Below are positions 13,748 through 18,495 of a stretch of DNA of 18,495 bases, in pieces. Under the pieces are notes generated by a model that was given only the letters and a program-made list of their open reading frames with translations, had not been told where the DNA came from and made no database searches. Position 1 is the first letter of the stretch, and each line of letters begins with the position of its first letter. The stretch comes from CAZUFB01 sp048173955 (lineage in GTDB: Bacteria; Actinomycetota; Coriobacteriia; Coriobacteriales; UMGS124), in NCBI GenBank assembly GCA_048173955.1, contig DBEYOB010000006.1, positions 1-18,495 of the forward strand. Reading direction: 5' to 3'. Both the position numbers and the translations under genes were made by a program.

Positions 13748-14272
13748 CTACTTCCCCTCGTAGGCGAGCACGCTGGCAACCGGGAGGCCGTCGACGTGGG
13801 CGCGCCCCTCGAGCCCCTTCAGCTCGATGAGGCAGACCGCCATGACCACCTCGGCGCCCAGGCGCTCCAGCAGGCGCTTGGCGGCGGCGAGCGTGCCGCC
13901 CGTCGCGATGAGGTCGTCGACCAGCACAACGCGCGAACCGGGCTTCACGTCGTCGCTGTGCACCTCGATGGTGGCGCAGCCGTACTCGAGCTCGTAGGTC
14001 TCGCTCACCGTCGCACGCGGGAGCTTGCCCTTCTTGCGGACGGGCACGAACGGCTTGCCGAGCTTGTAGGCGATGGGTGTGCCGAACAGAAAACCGCGCG
14101 ACTCCAGACCCGCCAGCACGTCGAACTCGACCCCTTCGAGCAGGGCCGCCATCTCGTCGACGGCCAGACGCAGCCCCTCGGCGTCGCCGAGCACCGTCGT
14201 GATGTCGCGGAACATTACCCCCGGGGCGGGATAGTCGGGAATGCAGGTCACGTACCGCTCGATGTCGCCCAT
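13748..14272 (-). CDS. apt: Adenine phosphoribosyltransferase
   Basis: 174 aa from ATG 14272, the usual Apt length, with AGGG 7 nt upstream. The protein opens with the family's PDYPAPGVMFRDITTVL (12-28) and continues with DVLAGLESRGFLFG and PVRKKGKLP. The PRPP-binding motif is VVLVDDLIATGGT (115-127). The enzyme converts adenine and PRPP to AMP and pyrophosphate in the cytoplasm (purine salvage). It is a lone gene converging on the metal exporter gene; in many bacteria apt lies near recJ or relA, which are not seen here. Confidence 0.97.
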   Translation of the reverse strand: MGDIERYVTCIPDYPAPGVMFRDITTVLGDAEGLRLAVDEMAALLEGVEFDVLAGLESRGFLFGTPIAYKLGKPFVPVRKKGKLPRATVSETYELEYGCATIEVHSDDVKPGSRVVLVDDLIATGGTLAAAKRLLERLGAEVVMAVCLIELKGLEGRAHVDGLPVASVLAYEGK

Positions 14273-14464
14273 GGAGAAACCCTCGCCTCGCCCGTCGCGT
14301 CGTCGTCAGATCGGCCGCGCCGGTCCTCCCCGGCGCACCGCCGCCCATCATAGCGCAGTTTGCAACGGGAAGCCCCCTCGGGCATCATGGGAAACGAAAC
14401 GTACCGCCCGCAGCCCGTGCATTCCGCGCGGCACGCAGGCACCGAGCCCGAAAGGACGACCGCC

Positions 14465-14806
14465 ATGGAAGCCCCCGCGATTCCGAACGCCGCGCACGGC
14501 GCGCGGCCCGACACGCACCCCGAACCGCAACCTGACCTGCATCCCGACCTGCATCCCGGCGACATCGTCCGCCACTTCAAGCGCGCGACCGTGACCGACG
14601 GCAGCCAGCGCTACCTCTACCGCGTCCTCGCCTTCGCCAAACACAGCGAGACCGAGGAGGACCTCGTGGTCTACGAAGCGCTCTACCCTCCCTTCGGCGT
14701 CTGGTGCCGCCCGCTCGAACTGTTCATGGGCGAGGTCGACCACGCCGCACATCCCGAGGCGACCCAGCGCTGGCGCTTCGAGAAGGTCGAACCCGGCGAG
14801 CTGTAA
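14465..14806 (+). CDS. DUF1653-domain protein
   Basis: 113 aa from ATG 14465; AAAGGA lies 8 nt upstream. The C-terminal 80 residues match DUF1653: HPGDIVRHFKR (30-40), YLYRVLAFAKHSETEEDLVV (50-69), YEALY, WCRPLELFMGEVD (80-92) and QRWRFEK. The N-terminal 30 residues are Pro/His-rich with a small duplication (PDLHPDLHPGD). The domain is small, soluble and of unknown biochemical function. It is divergent from apt (192 bp apart) and followed by the CorA-like gene after 155 bp. Confidence 0.85.
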   Translation: MEAPAIPNAAHGARPDTHPEPQPDLHPDLHPGDIVRHFKRATVTDGSQRYLYRVLAFAKHSETEEDLVVYEALYPPFGVWCRPLELFMGEVDHAAHPEATQRWRFEKVEPGEL

Positions 14807-14872
14807 CGGCCAGGGATCCGCGACGCAGAAGCGGGCCTCGCAGACGTGGATGTGGGAAATCTCCGGGCGGCG

Positions 14873-14901
14873 TTGCGCAGGCGGGCTGGGCGGGCCACAA
14901 T
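14873..14901 (+). promoter_or_regulatory. Possible promoter of the CorA-like gene
   Basis: TTGCGC (14873-14878), a 17-bp spacer and CACAAT (14896-14901), about 60 bp before the start codon. Spacing is ideal and both hexamers match sigma-70-like consensus at four positions. Confidence 0.4.
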
Positions 14902-14961
14902 GTGACGGAGCGGCATCGCCGCCCGGCAACGCCTTGCACCCCTCGACGGAAAGCCGGACCC

Positions 14962-15915
14962 ATGATTGAATGCTACAAGACGGGCCCGTCGGGCACCGTG
15001 CTCATCGACGCGCCCGAGGCGGGCTGCTGGGTCAACGTCGTCATGCCCACCGTGGCGGAACGCGCCTGGCTGCTCAACGACCTGGGCATCGTCCCCGAGT
15101 TCGTCGCCTCCGCCTTCGACGTCGAGGAGACGTCGCACATCGACTACGACGACGACACGGGCCAGGTGCTCGTCATCGTCGACTACCCGGCGGTCGAGGA
15201 CGCCAGCGAGGCGGAGGACCCCTCGATCGTCCAGTACGACACCCAGCCGTTCTCGCTTTTGCTGCTCCCCGAGAAGAACGTGATCGTGACGGTCGCCATG
15301 TTCCCGTGCGAGACCGTCACCGCGTTCGCGAAGGGCAAGATCCGCCAGTTCGACACTCGCATGCGGACGCGCTTCCTACTGCAGGCGCTGCTCCACATCG
15401 CCCAGCGCTACCAGGCGTGCCTCACCAACGTCAGCAGGCAGTTCATCAAGACCGAGAAGGCGCTGCGCAAGTCGATGCGCAACGAGCACCTCATCAAGAT
15501 GCTCGGCTTCGAGAAGTCGCTGCTGTACTTCTCGACCTCGCTGCGCGCCGACCAGGCGACGCTGACCAAGATCCGCATGGGGCGCATCATCAAGCTGTAC
15601 GAGGAGGACCAGGAGCTGCTCGACGACGTGTTCATCGAGGTGCAGCAGGCGACCGAGATGTGCTCGATCTACTCGAGCATCCTGACGCGCACCATGGAGA
15701 CGTTCGGCAGCGTCATCAGCAACAACCTGAACTCCGTGATGCGCACGCTCACCATCATCACCGTGGTGCTCGCCATGCCGACGATCGTGTTCAGCTTCTA
15801 CGGCATGAACGTCGACCTGCCGCTCGACAGCACCTGGCTTGTGCCCGCGGCGTTCTCGGTCGCGCTCGCCGCGCTCGTGGCGGTGCTGCTGAGCAGGGGG
15901 AAGTTCTTTAGGTAG
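14962..15915 (+). CDS. CorA-family divalent cation transporter
   Basis: 317 aa from ATG 14962. The large N-terminal cytoplasmic domain is followed by a long helical stalk (about 140-255: KTEKALRKSMRNEHLIKML, LYEEDQELLDDVFIEVQQA) and two C-terminal transmembrane helices flanking the signature YGMNVDLP (280-287, GMN at 281-283). The family forms pentameric Mg2+/Co2+ channels. The C-terminus GKFFR is a normal basic tail. The Shine-Dalgarno is weak (GGAAAG about 8 nt away). It is probably monocistronic. Mg2+ is the default substrate but Co, Ni or Zn transport is possible in this family. Confidence 0.92.
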   Translation: MIECYKTGPSGTVLIDAPEAGCWVNVVMPTVAERAWLLNDLGIVPEFVASAFDVEETSHIDYDDDTGQVLVIVDYPAVEDASEAEDPSIVQYDTQPFSLLLLPEKNVIVTVAMFPCETVTAFAKGKIRQFDTRMRTRFLLQALLHIAQRYQACLTNVSRQFIKTEKALRKSMRNEHLIKMLGFEKSLLYFSTSLRADQATLTKIRMGRIIKLYEEDQELLDDVFIEVQQATEMCSIYSSILTRTMETFGSVISNNLNSVMRTLTIITVVLAMPTIVFSFYGMNVDLPLDSTWLVPAAFSVALAALVAVLLSRGKFFR

Positions 15916-16045
15916 CGGAAGGGCGGGGCGCTGGGGCGCGGGCGTCCGGGCCGGACGGGCAGGCAGCCCGAGCGGATGGTCCCGCGCGGATGGCCCCACG
16001 CGAATGGGGCCGCATGGGTGGGTCTGGTTAATCAAACATCCAAGT
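15916..16045. other. GC-rich trailer of the CorA-like gene with hairpin and 14-nt repeats
   Basis: A small hairpin CGTCCG-GGC-CGGACG (15943-15957) lies 27 bp past the stop, without a T-tract. It is followed by three 14-nt units, GAGCGGATGGTCCC (15970), GCGCGGATGGCCCC (15984) and ACGCGAATGGGGCC (15998), with 12/14 and 10/14 identity between neighbours. No gene is seen. Confidence 0.55.
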
Positions 16046-16230
16046 AACGCCGAATGTGTGCAGAACTGCTTCGAGTGAATTGCCCCTTGGCTGCAAATTG
16101 TCGCGCAAATGCACGTTGCGCCGGTGAAGATATAATTCAGTTCCCGATTCGTAAATCTGATTTTTCAATCTCCGTCGCACGGGCGGAAAAGACTCGTTCA
16201 CTCGACCTCCTTTTGCGCACATCGGGGCAT
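16046..16230. repeat. Inverted-arm pair A, upstream of the flavodoxin-type reductase
   Basis: Arms of 35 nt lie at 16046-16080 (plus) and 16196-16230 (minus). They share GTGTGCA or GTGCGCA in the middle and end in TCGAGTGAAT or TCGAGTGAAC; about 22 of 35 positions match. The minus arm matches arm B1 at 17200 much better (29 of 35). The 115-bp interior contains a hairpin GCGCAA-ATGCACG-TTGCGC (16103-16121). It lies between the CorA-like and reductase genes, both on the plus strand. Confidence 0.8.
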
Positions 16231-16273
16231 TTTTAGGTGCAGGACAGCAATGCCGGGCGGCAGACCAAGAGCG

Positions 16274-16361
16274 GGCCGGGCAGCGCGGCCCGGCCTAGCA
16301 GGGTAATCCGACTCAGCGGCGCGACCCAGCCCGAATCGCATGCCCCGCCATGGTCTACAAT
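16274..16361 (+). promoter_or_regulatory. Hairpin and possible promoter before the flavodoxin-type reductase
   Basis: GGCCGGGC (16274-16281) pairs perfectly with GCCCGGCC (16288-16295) around a 6-nt loop; there is no T-tract. Downstream TACAAT (16356-16361) is a good -10-like hexamer about 70 bp before the reductase start, with no clear -35. Confidence 0.4.
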
Positions 16362-16430
16362 GGGCCAGATGTCGTCCCAATTATGCCGGACGTCATCCAA
16401 AAGAACCGTTACGGAAGAGGGGCCCTCACC

Positions 16431-17054
16431 ATGAACGTCCTCATGCTCAACGGCAGCCCGCACAAGGGCGGCTGCACCTTCACCGCGCTGACCGAGGTCG
16501 GCAAGGCACTGCAGGAATGCGGCGTCGACTACGAGATCTGGCAGCTCGGGGTCGAGCCCGTGCGCGACTGCACGGCGTGCGGCGCCTGCAAGGCGACCGG
16601 CCGGTGCGTCTTCGACGACAACCGCGTAAACGAGTTCATCGAGCGTGCGCGGGAAACCGACGGCTTCGTGTTCGGCTCGCCGGTGTACTACGCGCATCCG
16701 TCCGGGCGCATCCTGTCCTTCCTCGACCGCGTGTTCTACGCCGGGTCGTCCGCGCTCACCGGCAAGCCGGGCGCGGCCGTGGCGTCGGCGCGCCGCGCCG
16801 GCACCACCGCAACGATCGACGTGCTCAACAAGTACTTCACCATCAACAGCATGCCGGTGGTCTCGTCAACCTACTGGAACATGGTGCACGGCAACAAGCC
16901 CGCCGACGTGCTCCAGGACGAGGAGGGGCTGCGCACGATGCGCAACATCGGCCGCGCCATGGCCGACATGGTCAAGGCGTACGCCGCGGCGCGCGACGCC
17001 GGCATCGAGCTGCATGCGCCCGAGCGCGGGGCGATGACGAACTTCATCCGGTAG
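16431..17054 (+). CDS. Flavodoxin-fold NAD(P)H-dependent reductase with cysteine cluster motif
   Basis: 207 aa from ATG 16431, after a purine-rich AGAGGGG. The N-terminal FMN phosphate-binding loop is MLNGSPHKGGCT (5-16). It is followed by a compact cysteine motif C47-x2-C50-x2-C53-x5-C59 (CTACGACKATGRC), then FGSPVYYAHPSG and GKPGAAVASARRAG, typical of NADPH-dependent FMN reductase and iron-sulfur flavoprotein relatives. The cysteine spacing fits the CX2CX2CX4-7C ligand set known in archaeal iron-sulfur flavoproteins, so a 4Fe-4S cluster is possible. The likely role is cytoplasmic flavin-based electron transfer or reduction of quinones or peroxide. The gene stands alone, bounded on both sides by inverted-arm pairs of the same sequence family (A and B). 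Confidence 0.88.
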   Translation: MNVLMLNGSPHKGGCTFTALTEVGKALQECGVDYEIWQLGVEPVRDCTACGACKATGRCVFDDNRVNEFIERARETDGFVFGSPVYYAHPSGRILSFLDRVFYAGSSALTGKPGAAVASARRAGTTATIDVLNKYFTINSMPVVSSTYWNMVHGNKPADVLQDEEGLRTMRNIGRAMADMVKAYAAARDAGIELHAPERGAMTNFIR

Positions 17055-17199
17055 GCGGTCGGCGGGGGCAGTGGGATCGGTGGGGTGGCGAAGGAATGAC
17101 GGAGTTGGCAAGGCAACCCGAAGACCGGGTCGCAAGCTGACAGCCGAGGACCAATCCGCCTTCCACCGATGCCCCTCCCCCGGCACGCTGCATCTTAAA

Positions 17200-17373
17200 A
17201 TGCCCCGATGTGTGCAAATCGCTGTCGAGTGAATACCGATTGATGACCTGCAACGCCGCATTTCTTTAATAATGGGAGTTTATCTTTCCTATATAGAAAA
17301 TATATTTCCTTTCAGCCAATTATAGTGCCTTGAAACTCGTTCACTCGAAGGCGATCTGCACGCATCGGGCCTT
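17200..17373. repeat. Inverted-arm pair B, downstream of the flavodoxin-type reductase
   Basis: Arms of 35 nt at 17200-17234 (plus) and 17339-17373 (minus) match at 28 positions. B1 begins ATGCCCCGATGTGTGCA and ends GTCGAGTGAAT; B2 begins AAGGCCCGATGCGTGCA and ends TTCGAGTGAAC. The interior of 104 bp is very AT-rich (17255-17325), unlike its surroundings. Outside the arms the A2, B1 and B2 copies also share a T-rich then TGCA segment, so the conserved unit may be nearer 50 nt. Confidence 0.88.
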
Positions 17374-17600
17374 TTCCGGGTGCACCGCCTGCCTCGGTTA
17401 CGCCTCCCGCTCCGATAATCCATCCATCCCAATGCACCGCCCACCCCGGCGCGCCGGCCTCCTCAGCACGCCGCCCACCCCGAGGCGTCCTCCATCTCAA
17501 CCCGCCAACTACCTCACCCGCACGCCATCTACCTCACCCGCACCCCGCCCACGCCACCCGCACGTATGCCCGCCCCACCCGTACGCATAACCCACCCACA
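17374..17600. repeat. C-rich stretch with 20-nt tandem repeats before the MATE gene
   Basis: Units at 17501-17520 and 17521-17540 (both ending CTACCTCACCCG) match at 18 of 20. The unit at 17541-17560 matches the second at 14 of 20, and later units decay. Preceding sequence is C-rich without a gene. The array ends next to the putative -10 of the MATE gene, so it may influence its promoter. Confidence 0.65.
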
Positions 17601-17606
17601 TGGGCG

Positions 17607-17612
17607 TATACT
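17607..17612 (+). promoter_or_regulatory. Putative -10 element of the MATE gene
   Basis: TATACT, 8 bp before an in-frame ATG at 17620 and 77 bp before the chosen start. No recognisable -35 is present at the right distance. If real, the transcript could begin at or next to ATG 17620. Confidence 0.4.
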
Positions 17613-17688
17613 TTGCCGCATGGGACGAAAGGTCGGGACAGACCGCCGCGCGGCCCCGATCGCCGCGGCGCAGCAGACGGGAACAGCC

Positions 17689-18495
17689 ATGGGACAGACA
17701 GGCGATATCGAGCAGCCATCCGCGGCGTCGGTCGTCCGGCTGCTCTCCAAGGCCAACCCCACCCGCGGCGAGCTGCTGCGGATGGTGGTGTGGTTCAGCA
17801 TTCCCGCCATCCTCGCCGAGGTCAGCAACACGGCGATGGGCTACATCGACACCGCCATGGTCGGCAGCCTCGGGGCGGCGGCGTCGGCGGCAGTCGGGCT
17901 GGTCGCAAGCTCGACCTGGCTGCTCAACGGCCTCACCACCGGCGCAGCGACCGGCTTCACCGTGCAGATCGCCCAGCTCGTCGGTGCGGGGCGCGAGGCC
18001 GACGCGCGCAACGTGCTGCGCCAGGCGCTCCTCGTGCTGCTCGCGTTCAGCGCGGCGCTGGCACTCGTCGGGGCCCTGGTGAGCGGCCCTTTGCCCGCCT
18101 GGCTCGGCGGAGAGCCCGAGGTGCTCGCCGATGCGTCGGGCTACTTCCTGGTCTACGCGCTCGCCCTGCCCGCCGTCCAGGTCAACCGCCTGTGCGTCGG
18201 CGCGCTCCAGTGCAGCGGCAACATGCGCACGCCGAGCGCCCTCAACGTGCTCATGTGCTTACTTGACGTGGTGTTCAACTTCTTCCTCATCTTCCCCACG
18301 CGCACGGCAACGCTGTTCGGCTCGTCGGTGACGCTGCCGGGGGCGGGCTTGGGCGTCGTGGGGGCGGCGCTGGGGACGGCGTTCGCCGAGGTCGTCGTCG
18401 CCGCACTGCTGCTCTGGGTCGCCTGCGTGCGCTCCCCGCAGCTCGCCCTGTTCGGAGCGCTCGCGCGAACCAGGATCCAAACCGGGACCGGGGCC
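17689..18495 (+). CDS. MATE-family multidrug efflux transporter, 3' end outside window
   Basis: 269 codons from ATG 17689 with no stop before the window edge; full MATE proteins are about 450 aa, so roughly 60% is present. After a polar start (MGQTGDIEQPSAASVVRLLS) the first helices carry FSIPAILAEVSNTAMGYIDT, AMVGSLG and the LNGLTTGAATGFTVQIAQLV segment, followed by RNVLRQALLVLLAFSAALAL; these are hallmarks of DinF/NorM-type MATE exporters that use Na+ or H+ to expel cationic compounds. About six of twelve helices are seen. An in-frame ATG at 17620 would add 23 residues (MGRKVGTDRRAAPI) and could serve as a leaderless start beside TATACT; 17689 was kept because GGGA lies 6 nt upstream and family members begin near there. 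Confidence 0.9.
   Translation, partial: MGQTGDIEQPSAASVVRLLSKANPTRGELLRMVVWFSIPAILAEVSNTAMGYIDTAMVGSLGAAASAAVGLVASSTWLLNGLTTGAATGFTVQIAQLVGAGREADARNVLRQALLVLLAFSAALALVGALVSGPLPAWLGGEPEVLADASGYFLVYALALPAVQVNRLCVGALQCSGNMRTPSALNVLMCLLDVVFNFFLIFPTRTATLFGSSVTLPGAGLGVVGAALGTAFAEVVVAALLLWVACVRSPQLALFGALARTRIQTGTGA

Noticed and set aside
13565..14353. 262-codon plus-strand frame
   Set aside because: It covers apt on the opposite strand; apt is unmistakable.
1..18495. tRNA or rRNA genes, insertion sequences, transposase or integrase genes
   Set aside because: No cloverleaf with a TTC-A arm, no rRNA-like sequence and no transposase or recombinase motifs were recognised in the reading.

Overview
The window is GC-rich chromosomal DNA that looks like a host-associated, anaerobic member of the Coriobacteriia, most likely the Eggerthellaceae. 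The evidence is a multi-pass membrane protein ending in a LuxR-type HTH, a Tat-exported fumarate-reductase-like flavoprotein, a TorD-type chaperone and strong G/C bias at third codon positions. This taxonomic reading is an inference from gene content; no rRNA or marker gene is present.

Left region (1-4328, all minus strand): the upstream end of a surface-polysaccharide locus. A LoaP/NusG-like antiterminator gene is followed by a phosphoglycosyl transferase and then a GT4 glycosyltransferase that runs off the window. The glycosyltransferase is strikingly AT-rich, so the cluster changes composition abruptly at about position 750. Upstream of loaP is an AlbA_2 (Schlafen-like)/ATPase/winged-helix regulator gene, preceded by six 12-bp tandem repeats.

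Middle region (4431-11635): a membrane-anchored LuxR-type regulator and a Tat-secreted flavoprotein reductase lie on the minus strand, and a TorD-family chaperone is divergent on the plus strand. After strong terminators come a YcxB-like membrane protein and a FluC/CrcB fluoride channel, four bases apart. A second terminator sits upstream of this pair with no obvious gene before it, so it marks a candidate attenuator or small RNA.

Right region (11636-18495): a Fur-family regulator with a 15-bp 7-1-7 operator upstream and an ArsP_2-type metal exporter (plus strand); apt (minus strand, convergent); then, all on the plus strand, a DUF1653 protein, a CorA-like transporter, a flavodoxin-fold reductase with a four-cysteine cluster motif, and the start of a MATE exporter.

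The most unusual signal is in the spaces between genes. At least four, probably five, intergenic regions carry a pair of 22-35 nt arms in inverted orientation, with centres about 140-166 bp apart and outer spans about 174-196 bp. Arm sequence differs between pairs, except that the two pairs flanking the flavodoxin-type reductase share one sequence family. The pairs occur in divergent, tandem and convergent intergenic regions, so they are not simply promoters. Several intergenic regions also hold decayed short tandem repeats (periods of 12, 14 and about 20 nt).
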